Both the position numbers and the translations under genes were made by a program. DNA of 64,000 nucleotides from Rhodoferax sp. (GTDB lineage: Bacteria > Pseudomonadota > Gammaproteobacteria > Burkholderiales > Burkholderiaceae_C), in NCBI RefSeq assembly GCF_012927445.1, contig NZ_JABBPD010000007.1, positions 62,001 to 126,000 of the forward strand, in the 5' to 3' direction. Shown piece by piece: positions 23,153 through 34,239 of this stretch; the stretch's first letter is position 1, and every line of letters starts with the position of its first letter. A model generated the notes under the pieces. That model searched no databases. It saw only the letters and a list, made by a program, of their open reading frames with translations, and had not been told where the DNA came from.

Positions 23153-23737
23153 ATGAAGCTCATCAAAAACCTGGCACTGGCCGCTGTCACCGGCCTGTTC
23201 GCCCTCACCACCCTGGCCGCCACGCTCGAGATCAATGGCGTCAAGCTGGAAGACACGGCCGACGTGCATGGCAGCCGGCTGCAACTCAATGGTGCCGGCA
23301 CCCGCTACAAGGGACCGTTCAAGGTCTATGTCGCCGGGCTCTATCTGGGCAAAAAAGCCGGCACACCGGAAGAAGTGGTCAACCAGCTGGCACCGAAACG
23401 CCTGAGCATCACCATGGTGCGCGACATTGATGCCGCCGAGCTGGGCAAACTGTTGACCCGGGGCATGGAAGACAACATGGGCAAGGGCGACATGTCCAAA
23501 CTGATCCCCGGCCTGATGCGCATGAGCCAGATCTTTTCGGAGCAGAAAAAAATGCTGGCGGGAGACAGCCTCCTGATCGAGTGGATTCCCGGCACCGGCA
23601 GCGTCATCACGGTCAAAGGCAAGGTGCAGGGCGAGCCGTTCAAGGAAGCCGAGTTTTTCAAGGCCTTGATGTCGATCTGGCTCGGCCCGGCACCGGCCGA
23701 CTGGAAACTCAAGGACGCGCTGCTCGGCATTAAATAG
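23153..23737 (+). CDS. Secreted chalcone isomerase-fold protein
   Basis: A 194-residue protein with a Sec signal peptide (KNLALAAVTGLFALTTLAA, cleavage probably after ALA/TLAA near residue 22). The mature part matches the bacterial chalcone isomerase-like family: LEINGVKLEDT, GTRYKGPFKVYVAGLYLGKK and the C-terminal FKALMSIWLGPAPADWKLKDALLG. In bacteria this fold is generally non-enzymatic or of unknown role, possibly lipid binding; flavonoid chemistry should not be assumed. The start has AAGGA five bases upstream. It is divergent from trpE. Confidence 0.85.
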   Translation: MKLIKNLALAAVTGLFALTTLAATLEINGVKLEDTADVHGSRLQLNGAGTRYKGPFKVYVAGLYLGKKAGTPEEVVNQLAPKRLSITMVRDIDAAELGKLLTRGMEDNMGKGDMSKLIPGLMRMSQIFSEQKKMLAGDSLLIEWIPGTGSVITVKGKVQGEPFKEAEFFKALMSIWLGPAPADWKLKDALLGIK

Positions 23738-23861
23738 CCAGGGGGCGGGTTTGTAGGCAGTGGCAGAGGGCAAAAGATACAGCACAATCTGTTCCGCCCG
23801 GGCTTCGACTGCCATCCATATGCTTTCTAAGCTGTCATTGACGGGCATTTAGAAAACTTAC

Positions 23862-25637
23862 ATGAACAAACTAAAAATATCCTCCCGCCTGGTGATCCTG
23901 ACCGGCATCCTGTCCTTGTTGCTGGTCCTGATGGGTGTCTTGGGCTTGTATGGCATCAGCAGTTCCAACGAAGGCCTGCGAACGGTTTATGAAGACCGGA
24001 CCGTCGCTGTGGGACAGCTTTCTGAAGTCCAGCGTTTGCTCTTGCGCAATCGCCTTCGGCTTGATGCCGCGCTGATCAACCCGACACCCGAGGTCATCAA
24101 GCAAACCATTTCCGAGATCGAAACGGGTGGCACCGATCTTTCCAAAATTTGGGATGCCTACATGGCGACCAAGCTGACGGGCGAGGAGGAAAAACTTGCC
24201 AAGGCATTTGCGGAGAGTCGTGGCAAATTCATCCAGGAGGGTTTGAAGCCTGCGGTGGATGCCCTGAAGGCGGACAACCTGGAAGAAGCCAAACGGGTGG
24301 AAATAGGTCCGATCTTCGATCTATACATTCCGGTGCGTCAGGGCATCGAAGCTTTAATCAAACTCCAGCTCGACGAGGCCAAGCAAGAGTATGAAGCGGG
24401 TCTCGCGCGTTACGAGAAGGCTCGGCTCCTGGCGATTTCCTTCATCGTTGCCGGACTGGCGTTTGCTCTTTTCTACAGCATGGTTCTGATCAAAGGCATC
24501 TCCCGTTCACTTAAACACGCCGTCAAAGTTTCCGATGCGGTAGCGCATGGAGACCTGACCCAGCGCATTGATGTGGACGGCAAAGACGAAATAGCGCAAT
24601 TGCTGCTCTCTCTCTCGGCCATGCAGACCAGCCTCGCGACGGTTGTCTCCAACGTGCGCCAGGGTTCCGAAGGCGTCGCTACCGCCAGCGCCGAAATCGC
24701 GCAGGGCAATAACGATTTGAGTGCGCGTACCGAGAGCCAGGCCAGCGCCCTGGAAGAAACCGCGGCCTCCATGGAACAGTTGAGCGCCACCGTCAAACAA
24801 AACGCCGACAACGCGCGCCAGGCCAATCAACTGGCCATGAGTGCGTCGACCGTGGCCATCCAGGGCGGCGAAGTGGTGTCCCAGGTGGTCGAGACCATGA
24901 AAGGCATCAACGACGCCTCGCGCAAAATCTCCGACATCATTCAAGTCATCGACGGCATTGCCTTTCAGACCAACATCCTGGCCCTGAACGCAGCGGTGGA
25001 AGCGGCCCGCGCCGGGGAACAGGGCCGAGGCTTTGCCGTGGTGGCATCGGAAGTGCGCTCGCTGGCCGGCCGCTCGGCCGAAGCCGCCAAAGAAATCAAA
25101 TCCTTGATCAACGCCAGCGTGGAGCGGGTGGCACAGGGCACGACCCTGGTCGACCAGGCCGGTACCACCATGACCGAGGTGGTGAGCTCCATCCGGCGCG
25201 TGACCGATCTCATGGGCGAGATCAGCGCCGCCAGCAGCGAACAGGCTTCGGGCGTGGCGCAGGTGGGTGAGGCGGTAACGCAGATGGACCAGGCCACGCA
25301 ACAAAATGCGGCGCTGGTCGAAGAAATGGCGGCGGCAGCCAGCAGCCTGAAATCACAGGCCCTGGAGCTGGTACAGACGGTGGCCGTGTTCAAGCTCGGG
25401 GCCCATGATGGCATCACGCTCCCCACCGCTGCGGTACGTTCGCACAAACCGGGCGCCCAGCCCTTCAAGGGCCCCGAGCGACGCGGCGGCGGCATCCCCC
25501 AAGGCGCAGCCGCCCGATCGCAGGCACCGAAACCGGCCAAAACTGCCGTGAGCTCGGCCAAGATGGTCGTCGCCAACGCCAAGCCCACCGCTACGAAAGC
25601 CGCAGCGGGTGCGGACGCTGACTGGGAAACTTTTTAA
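23862..25637 (+). CDS. Methyl-accepting chemotaxis protein with CheR/CheB docking tail
   Basis: A 591-residue chemoreceptor. TM1 is at about residues 8-30, followed by a four-helix-bundle ligand domain (about 31-190), TM2 (190-212), HAMP (about 212-266) and a long signalling coiled coil. The hairpin tip is the highly conserved [20 protein letters not shown]. The protein ends in DWETF, equivalent to the NWETF pentapeptide that recruits CheR and CheB in high-abundance receptors, set on a ~70-residue Ala/Pro/Lys-rich linker. No che genes are nearby. Its stop overlaps the end of convergent gph by 3 bases. Confidence 0.96.
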   Translation: MNKLKISSRLVILTGILSLLLVLMGVLGLYGISSSNEGLRTVYEDRTVAVGQLSEVQRLLLRNRLRLDAALINPTPEVIKQTISEIETGGTDLSKIWDAYMATKLTGEEEKLAKAFAESRGKFIQEGLKPAVDALKADNLEEAKRVEIGPIFDLYIPVRQGIEALIKLQLDEAKQEYEAGLARYEKARLLAISFIVAGLAFALFYSMVLIKGISRSLKHAVKVSDAVAHGDLTQRIDVDGKDEIAQLLLSLSAMQTSLATVVSNVRQGSEGVATASAEIAQGNNDLSARTESQASALEETAASMEQLSATVKQNADNARQANQLAMSASTVAIQGGEVVSQVVETMKGINDASRKISDIIQVIDGIAFQTNILALNAAVEAARAGEQGRGFAVVASEVRSLAGRSAEAAKEIKSLINASVERVAQGTTLVDQAGTTMTEVVSSIRRVTDLMGEISAASSEQASGVAQVGEAVTQMDQATQQNAALVEEMAAAASSLKSQALELVQTVAVFKLGAHDGITLPTAAVRSHKPGAQPFKGPERRGGGIPQGAAARSQAPKPAKTAVSSAKMVVANAKPTATKAAAGADADWETF

Positions 25638-26163
25638 GTCAGGCTGCTCAATGAATCGGTGAAGCCATCGGCGTCCACGGCGCGAATCGGTTGGCCGTGG
25701 TTGTAGCCGTAGGTGACCAGCAGCACCGGACAGCCGGCCGCGCGCGCGGCCAAGGCGTCGTTGCTGGAGTCACCAATCATCAGGGTTCTGGCAGGCGCAG
25801 TCCCCAGCGCCTCGCAGGTTTTGAGCAGCGGCAACGGATCGGGTTTCTTGCGGGCGAAGGCATCGCCGCCAAACGTCAGCGTAAAGAATCCATCCAGCCC
25901 CTTGGCCTTGAGCAGCGCCAGCGCAAATGCCGTCGGCTTGTTGGTCAGGCAGGCCAGTTTCAAACCCCGCGCCTGGAACTGCTGCAGGCCGGCCACCACC
26001 CCCGGGTAGACCTGCGCATGCCGGCCATTGACGGCCAGGTAATGGCGCTGGTAACTGAGCCAGGCCAGGCTGAAGAGACGCTCTGACTCGTGCGCAGGGG
26101 ACGCGTCAAGCGGCACGACCTCTGCATCAGAATTAATAGCTACTGGCGCAGTATCGACGAGGG

Positions 26164-27249
26164 CTAGTGTCCTGAGTTAGAAATTCGCAGACAAAAGCGC
26201 TCAATGCTGGTCAGAATCACGTCGGCGGATTTCGTCCAGATAAACGGCTTGGGCTCGGCGTTATTGATTTTTAGGTAGGCGCGAATGGCCTCTTCGAGCT
26301 CGCGGGTTGAGCGATGCGTGCCGCGACGAATCTGTTTCTCGGTCAGGGTTGCGAACCAGCGTTCGACTTGATTGAGCCAGGACGCCGAGGTTGGCGTGAA
26401 ATGAACCTGAAAGCGCGGATGGCGCGCAAACCAGTTGCGAATGGTTGGCGTCTTGTGCGTGCCATAGTTGTCCATCACAAGATGAATGTCCAGATCAGTT
26501 GGAACGGATGCCTCAATCGTACGCAGGAATTTCAAGAATTCGCTGCTGCGATGGCGCCGGTGCAATTCCCCTATGACCCTGCCGGTCGCGATGTCCAGGG
26601 CGGCAAACAAAGTTGTCGTGCCATGACGCTCGTAGTCGTGGGTGCGCCGCTCAGCGACGCCGGGCGCCAGCGGCAAAATGGGCTGCGTGCGGTCGAGCGC
26701 CTGAATCTGGCTTTTTTCATCGACGCACAGCACCATGGCCTTTAGCGGCGGATCAATGTACAGGCCCACGATGTCGCGGGTCTTCTCGACAAACAAGGGG
26801 TCGGTGGAGAGTTTGAACGTCTCTTGACGGTGAGGCTGCAAACCGAAAGCGCGCCAAATCCGGCTAACCGCTGTTTGCGACAGCTTCGCCTCGCGTGCCA
26901 TCATCCGTGTGCTCCAATGGGTGGCATTCATCGGTTGCCCCTCCAGCGTCTTGGCGATGACGGCGTCCACACGCGCGTCGTCTATCGTGCGCGGTGCCCC
27001 TGAACGCGGCGCGTCCAGCAAACCATCGAGCCGCGATTGCACGAAACGACCCCGCCACTTGCACACAGTCTGCGGTGTGACCGCGAGCCTGAGCGCCACG
27101 GCCCTGTTCTCGGCGCCATCTGAACACGCCAGGATGATCCGCGAACGCAGGGCCAGCGCTTGTGCGGTCTTGCGCCGCCTGGCCCACGCCTGCAGCTGTT
27201 CTCGTTCTGATTCGTTCAACACCAACTGCGCTTTTGGTCGGCCTGCCAT
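26164..27249 (-). CDS. IS630-family DDE transposase
   Basis: A 361-residue transposase. The N-terminal half is helix-turn-helix ([37 protein letters not shown]). The DDE catalytic residues are in [16 protein letters not shown] (Asp), [10 protein letters not shown] (Asp) and [13 protein letters not shown] (Glu). It appears intact and probably active. The TAG stop codon is formed by the duplicated target TA plus the next flanking base, so the element itself does not encode a full stop; at other sites the C terminus could be extended. Confidence 0.95.
   Translation of the reverse strand: MAGRPKAQLVLNESEREQLQAWARRRKTAQALALRSRIILACSDGAENRAVALRLAVTPQTVCKWRGRFVQSRLDGLLDAPRSGAPRTIDDARVDAVIAKTLEGQPMNATHWSTRMMAREAKLSQTAVSRIWRAFGLQPHRQETFKLSTDPLFVEKTRDIVGLYIDPPLKAMVLCVDEKSQIQALDRTQPILPLAPGVAERRTHDYERHGTTTLFAALDIATGRVIGELHRRHRSSEFLKFLRTIEASVPTDLDIHLVMDNYGTHKTPTIRNWFARHPRFQVHFTPTSASWLNQVERWFATLTEKQIRRGTHRSTRELEEAIRAYLKINNAEPKPFIWTKSADVILTSIERFCLRISNSGH
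26165..26187. repeat. Left terminal repeat of the IS630 element with TA target copy
   Basis: Begins TAGTGTCCTGAGTTAGAAAT. It matches the right end at all but one position (C against A at the eighth base). Confidence 0.9.
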
Positions 27250-27330
27250 GTGAGCCTCGCTGTCGTGAATTCAATATTCACAACATAGTCGATATTCAGA
27301 ATAATTCAACTAATTTCTAACTCATGACAC
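26167..27330 (-). mobile_element. IS630-family insertion sequence, 1164 bp
   Basis: An element bounded by near-perfect terminal inverted repeats (20 of 21 positions including the TA) and flanked by a TA duplication at 26165-26166 and 27331-27332, the hallmark of the IS630/Tc1-mariner group. It carries one intact transposase. It lies inside gph. Confidence 0.94.
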
Positions 27331-27332
27331 TA
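27312..27332. repeat. Right terminal repeat of the IS630 element with TA target copy
   Basis: The reverse complement begins TAGTGTCATGAGTTAGAAAT, mirroring the left end. The outer TA is the target duplication. Confidence 0.9.
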
Positions 27333-27562
27333 GAACACTTTTTATTAAATGCTCCGAGCCTTTGCCGACCAGTCGTGCCACCGTGGCGCGGTCCACCTGA
27401 TGGCGGGCGAAAGGCGCTGGCAAGTCGGCCAGCATGCCATTGAGCGCCACACAGAAGTCGTCCAAGGTATCGACCATGGTGCCGTCCAGGTCCACGATGA
27501 CGGCGTCCACATCAAACTGCTTCAACTGAATAGAGTTCCGAACTTCTAACAACCTGCACAAT

Positions 27563-30178
<2,616 letters not shown>

Positions 30179-30320
30179 TCAGTTGGGGACAGCGCTGGGC
30201 TACGCTTCAGTCTGTCTCGCAAAGTTTCAATAATTTCTCAAACTCTTGAATGACTAAACCCGCAATGAACTTTATGTTGATCGCGGGTTCGGGTTTTGTA
30301 GGGCTACAAATTATGCGGCG

Positions 30321-31427
30321 TCAAATACGCATGGGCATCACCACGTATTTAAAGGTGGCGTTGTCGGGGATGGTGAACAAAGCCGAGCTGTTGCCGTCAG
30401 ATAGCTCCAGCTTCACCATATCCTGGCTCATATTGGTCAGCGCATCAATGAGATAAGTCACGTTGAACCCGATCTCGATACTGTCACCGCCGTAATCAAT
30501 GTCCAACTCGTCCATGGCCTCTTCCTGCTCGGCATTGTTGGATGCCACGCGCAGCGTGCCGGGTTCAATGTTCAAGCGCACACCCTTGAATTTGTCGCTG
30601 GTCAAAATGGCTGTGCGCTGCAGGGTGGCCAGCAAGGCGGTGCGACCCAGCGTGATGCTGTTTTTGTGGTTTTTGGGAATGACGCGGTTGTAGTCGGGAA
30701 ACTTGCCTTCTACCAACTTGGTCACGAACTCCATGCCGCCAAAGGAGAACTTGGCCTGATTATTGGCAAATTGCATCTCGATCGCGCCTTCGGCGTCGCT
30801 CAAAAGGCGTTGCAACTCGATCACCGTTTTGCGCGGCAAAATGACCTCTTGCTTGGGCACTTCGACATCCAGCGTGGCGGAGGCAAAGGCCAGACGGTGG
30901 CCATCGGTCGCGACCAGGCTCAGTTGCGTACCTTCGGCGACGAACAGAATGCCGTTGAGGTAGTAGCGGATGTCATGCACCGCCATGGCAAACGACACTT
31001 GGCTCAGCAGGCCTTTCAGCGTTTTTTGCGGCACGCTGAACACAGGGCCAAAGTTGGCCGCTTCCTGCACCAGCGGAAAGTCTTCGGCGGCCATGGTTTG
31101 CAGGGTGAACTTGCTTTTGCCACCTTTGAGAATGAGTTTGGCGGCGCTCGACTCCAGCGACACCGTCTGATCGGATGGCATGGTGCGCAAAATATCGATC
31201 AGCTTGCGCGCCCCCACGGTGGTGGTGAAGTTGCCTGTATCGCCATCCAGCTCGGCGGTGGTGCGGATCTGGATCTCAAGATCGCTGGTGGTGACCTGCA
31301 GCGAGGTGCCCGTTTTGCGAATCAATACGTTGGCCAGAATGGGCAAGGTGTGGCGGCGCTCGACGATGCCTGCAACCGATTGCAATACCGCTAAAACTTT
31401 GTCTTGTGTGGCCTTCAGGACGATCAT
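30321..31427 (-). CDS. dnaN: DNA polymerase III beta sliding clamp
   Basis: The 368-residue processivity clamp: a dimer ring that holds PolIII and other proteins on DNA. The three-domain clamp fold is recognisable, opening with MIVLKATQDKVLAVLQSVAGIVERRHTLPILANVLI and ending in the typical YVVMPMRI, part of the partner-binding pocket. It follows dnaA by 95 bases. Confidence 0.98.
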   Translation of the reverse strand: MIVLKATQDKVLAVLQSVAGIVERRHTLPILANVLIRKTGTSLQVTTSDLEIQIRTTAELDGDTGNFTTTVGARKLIDILRTMPSDQTVSLESSAAKLILKGGKSKFTLQTMAAEDFPLVQEAANFGPVFSVPQKTLKGLLSQVSFAMAVHDIRYYLNGILFVAEGTQLSLVATDGHRLAFASATLDVEVPKQEVILPRKTVIELQRLLSDAEGAIEMQFANNQAKFSFGGMEFVTKLVEGKFPDYNRVIPKNHKNSITLGRTALLATLQRTAILTSDKFKGVRLNIEPGTLRVASNNAEQEEAMDELDIDYGGDSIEIGFNVTYLIDALTNMSQDMVKLELSDGNSSALFTIPDNATFKYVVMPMRI

Positions 31428-31522
31428 GTCAACCTCGTGTTAGATATCTTTAATTCAAATCAGTTACAGACGGGGCGCGTATTGTTGTCAATGCCGCGGG
31501 TTCCCCGTTCCCCATCCTACTA

Positions 31523-32923
31523 TCAGCCCTTGAGCGTCTGCTCCAGCACGTGAAGTTGCTGGTTCAATTCGGTCATTTGCTGGCGCTCGCCACCGATCTT
31601 GCGCACGGCGTGCAAAACGGTCGTGTGGTCGCGCCCACCAAACAATTCTCCAATTTCCGGGAGACTTTTTTGTGTCAGCTCTTTGGCCAGGTACATCGCA
31701 ATCTGGCGTGGCCGGGCAATGCTGGCCGGCCGCTTCTTGGAGTACATGTCCGCGATTTTGATCTTGTAGTAGTCTGCCACCGTTTTCTGGATGTTTTCTA
31801 CCGAAATCTGGCGATTCTGGATCGACAACAGGTCGCGCAGCGCTTCCCGAGCCAGCAAAATCGAGATTTCTTTCTGGTTAAAACGGGAGTAAGCCAGAAT
31901 CTTGCGCAAGGCACCCTCCAGCTCACGCACGTTGGAGCGCACATTTTTGGCGACAAAGAACGCCACTTCTTCCGGCATATCAATGCCTTCAACCCGCGCT
32001 TTATTGATCAGAATGGCGACCCGCATCTCTAACTCGGGCGGCTCGATGGCGACCGTCAAGCCGGAATCAAAGCGTGACACCAGGCGCTCGTGAATATCGG
32101 TCAGACCCTTGGGGTAGGTGTCACTGGTCATCACAATGTGTGACTTTTTAGCCAGCAGCGCCTCAAACGCATTGAAGAATTCTTCTTGCGTGCGCTCCTT
32201 GTTGGCGAAAAACTGAACGTCATCAATCAACAGCAAATCAAGCGAGTGGTAGCGCTCCTTGAATTCATCAAAAGTCTTGCGCTGGTAAGCCTTAACCACA
32301 TCCGAGACGAACTGCTCCGCATGGATGTAGAGAACTTTGGCGTTGGGCATGTCCGCCAGCAAGCGATTGCCCACAGCGTGCATCAAGTGGGTTTTACCCA
32401 GACCAACGCCGCCGTAGATGAAAAGAGGGTTGTACAAGTGCCCCGGCATGCCGGCGACGTGCATGGCCGCTGCGCGCGCCATGCGGTTGGCGGTGCCTTC
32501 GATCAGGGTGTCAAAGGTCAGCGCCGAATTGAGCCGGTTCTTGAGGTTGTTGGGGGTCCGGTCTTCCCCTGACTCGGTCGACTCCTCCATCGCGATCGGC
32601 TCCACCGAGCGCTGGGGGGCATGGCTTCTGGCAATGATTTCACGCGGAGCAAGTGCTAACTCTATCTGGACCGACTGGCCTGAAAACTTTTCCAGCAGGC
32701 CGGAGATCCGGTTGCTGTATTGCGCCCTGATCCAGTCCAGCTTGAACCGGTTGGCGACAAAGATGGTAACTTTGGAAAGATCGTCTGAGACCTGTGCCGA
32801 GAGGGGCTTGATCCAAGTGTTGAACTGCTGCTCAGGGAGTTCCTGGGCCAGTTGGTCGATGCAGGTTTGCCACAGGCTTGGCCCTGCAGAACCAGACTGG
32901 CTGGCGTATTGTCCCTCGGTCAT
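31523..32923 (-). CDS. dnaA: Chromosomal replication initiator DnaA
   Basis: The 466-residue initiator ATPase. Domain I (about 1-90), a linker (about 90-135), AAA+ domain III with Walker [17 protein letters not shown] and Walker [11 protein letters not shown], and C-terminal domain IV with the DNA-binding signature [15 protein letters not shown]. No clear ribosome site precedes the ATG. DnaA boxes lie just upstream, allowing autoregulation. Confidence 0.98.
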   Translation of the reverse strand: MTEGQYASQSGSAGPSLWQTCIDQLAQELPEQQFNTWIKPLSAQVSDDLSKVTIFVANRFKLDWIRAQYSNRISGLLEKFSGQSVQIELALAPREIIARSHAPQRSVEPIAMEESTESGEDRTPNNLKNRLNSALTFDTLIEGTANRMARAAAMHVAGMPGHLYNPLFIYGGVGLGKTHLMHAVGNRLLADMPNAKVLYIHAEQFVSDVVKAYQRKTFDEFKERYHSLDLLLIDDVQFFANKERTQEEFFNAFEALLAKKSHIVMTSDTYPKGLTDIHERLVSRFDSGLTVAIEPPELEMRVAILINKARVEGIDMPEEVAFFVAKNVRSNVRELEGALRKILAYSRFNQKEISILLAREALRDLLSIQNRQISVENIQKTVADYYKIKIADMYSKKRPASIARPRQIAMYLAKELTQKSLPEIGELFGGRDHTTVLHAVRKIGGERQQMTELNQQLHVLEQTLKG

Positions 32924-32939
32924 TGGTAGTATCAGCTTC

Positions 32940-32997
32940 TGTGGATAGAGTTAAATTACTGTGCCCTGGATTGTAATTTATCCAGAATTTATCCACA
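32940..32997. promoter_or_regulatory. DnaA-box cluster upstream of dnaA (candidate oriC part or autoregulatory site)
   Basis: A perfect DnaA box TTATCCACA is at 32989-32997, a one-mismatch box TTATCCAGA at 32978-32986, and a one-mismatch inverted box TGTGGATAG at 32940-32948. They lie in a locally AT-rich, 143-base gap. Three boxes suit dnaA autoregulation; a complete origin usually has more plus an unwinding element, which I cannot confirm. Confidence 0.65.
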
Positions 32998-33066
32998 AGC
33001 TGAGAGAGCCCATAAACACCGCCCAGCCGCCCGACGTTCAGGTGTGGAACCGCCGGGCGACGCAGG

Positions 33067-33915
33067 TCAATACTTGTAAACGCCTTGCCCGGATTTGCGG
33101 CCCAGACGGCCAGCGGCCACCATTTCCTTGAGTAACGGGCAAGGACGGTATTTGCTATCGCCAAACTCGCTCAAGAACACCTCCATCACGGCCAGACAGA
33201 CGTCCAGACCGATCATGTCGGCCAGTGCCAGCGGGCCAATTGGCTGATTACAGCCGAGTTTCATACCCGCATCGATGTCCTCGGGCGTGGCCAGACCTTC
33301 GGCCAGCACAAAGAGGGCTTCGTTGATCATCGGAACCAGAATGCGGTTGACCACAAAGCCTGGCGCGTTCTTCACCGTGATCGGTGTCTTGCCCAGGGCG
33401 GTGGCCATGGCGTGCACGGCATCATGGGTGGCATCGCTGGTTTGCAAGCCACGGATGATTTCCACCAGCGCCATCATCGGCACCGGGTTGAAGAAGTGCA
33501 TGCCGATAAAACGGTCGGCGCGACCGGTGACGGCCGCCAGCTTGGTGATGGAGATGGACGAGGTGTTGGAGGCCACAATGACTTCTGGCGCCACCAGCGC
33601 GTCAATCTGCTTCAGGATTTTGACCTTCAGGTCGTAGTTCTCAGTGGCCGCTTCAATGACCAACTGGGCCGCCTTGAGGTCGTCGTAACTGGTGCTGACC
33701 TTGATGTGCGCCAGCGCGGCCTCTTTGTCGGCAGGCGTGATTTTTTCTTTTTTCACCAGCCGGTCCAGGCTGCCCGCGACGGTGGCGATGCCTTTGGCCA
33801 CGGCGGCGTCTGAAATGTCAACCATGATGACGTTGATGCCTGATACAGCACAAGCTTGTGCAATGCCATTTCCCATGGTGCCTGCGCCAATGATGCCGAC
33901 GGTAGTGATACTCAT
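33067..33915 (-). CDS. 3-Hydroxybutyryl-CoA dehydrogenase
   Basis: An NAD(P)-dependent 3-hydroxyacyl-CoA dehydrogenase of 282 residues (start at the ATG with GGAG ten bases upstream; a TTG five codons earlier is less likely). It has the dinucleotide loop GIIGAGTMGNGIAQACA, the conserved SNTSSISITKLA, catalytic HFFNPVPMMALVE (His-Glu dyad) and the C-terminal NAPGFVVNRILVPMINEA. It interconverts acetoacetyl-CoA and 3-hydroxybutyryl-CoA in butanoate, beta-oxidation or PHB-related metabolism; the divergent PHA synthase beyond the gap fits that. Its place directly upstream of dnaA, where rpmH often lies, is noteworthy. Confidence 0.93.
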   Translation of the reverse strand: MSITTVGIIGAGTMGNGIAQACAVSGINVIMVDISDAAVAKGIATVAGSLDRLVKKEKITPADKEAALAHIKVSTSYDDLKAAQLVIEAATENYDLKVKILKQIDALVAPEVIVASNTSSISITKLAAVTGRADRFIGMHFFNPVPMMALVEIIRGLQTSDATHDAVHAMATALGKTPITVKNAPGFVVNRILVPMINEALFVLAEGLATPEDIDAGMKLGCNQPIGPLALADMIGLDVCLAVMEVFLSEFGDSKYRPCPLLKEMVAAGRLGRKSGQGVYKY

Positions 33916-34239
33916 GCTGAAGAACTCCAATCAATCAAAAAAGTCAATGTTAACGGCCCACCGCTTGATGTCAGTGCCACTGGCGGAGGTCAAGCGTTCA
34001 TCATCATCCGCCCAACCCCTGCAAGGGCGACGGTAGCGATGCCGGCAGGGTACCCATAGCGACCATTCGCTACGCGGGTTTGAGATGCCGGTCGGTTGCT
34101 ATTTTGAGTCCAACCAAGTGATTTTAATAGTTGATCTGCATCAATGATTTCCAGCTTGCCTTCGTGACCGGCTAGTCCACATGGGGTTAACCCGTGCATA
34201 CTCAACCTTCCACTTCCAACAAGATTCAAGGTCATCGCC
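33916..34239. other. Divergent intergenic region at the strand switch
   Basis: 324 bases between the divergent hydroxybutyryl-CoA dehydrogenase and phaC genes. It should contain both promoters. A minus-strand frame (33990-34199, 69 codons, beginning MHGLTPCGLAGHEGKLEIID) fills most of it. It has no recognisable family or clear ribosome site, so I leave it uncalled. No terminator or repeat array was seen. Confidence 0.5.

Larger units (their letters stand above)
25634..27561 (-). pseudogene. gph: Phosphoglycolate phosphatase gene interrupted by an IS630-type element
   Basis: A HAD-superfamily phosphatase split in two. The N-terminal piece (27331-27561) has the catalytic VIVDLDGTMVDT motif; the C-terminal piece (25634-26166) has LACLTNKP, the KPDPLPLL lysine and the acidic motif MIGDSSNDALAARAAG. 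Removing the element and one TA copy rejoins the frame exactly (…[20 protein letters not shown]…) with no other lesion, so the insertion looks recent. Gph normally hydrolyses 2-phosphoglycolate from Rubisco oxygenation or DNA repair. The N-terminal frame begins right after the gyrB stop, at a TTG; the true start is uncertain. Product activity should be lost, since the motifs are on separate polypeptides. Confidence 0.93.

Noticed and set aside
23153..23737. Flavonoid-type chalcone isomerase activity
   Set aside because: Only the fold family is supported; the bacterial secreted group has no demonstrated flavonoid pathway here.
30257..30289. Inverted repeat AACCCGC/GCGGGTT between dnaN and gyrB
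   Set aside because: Seven-base stem with a 19-base loop and no T run; could be chance.
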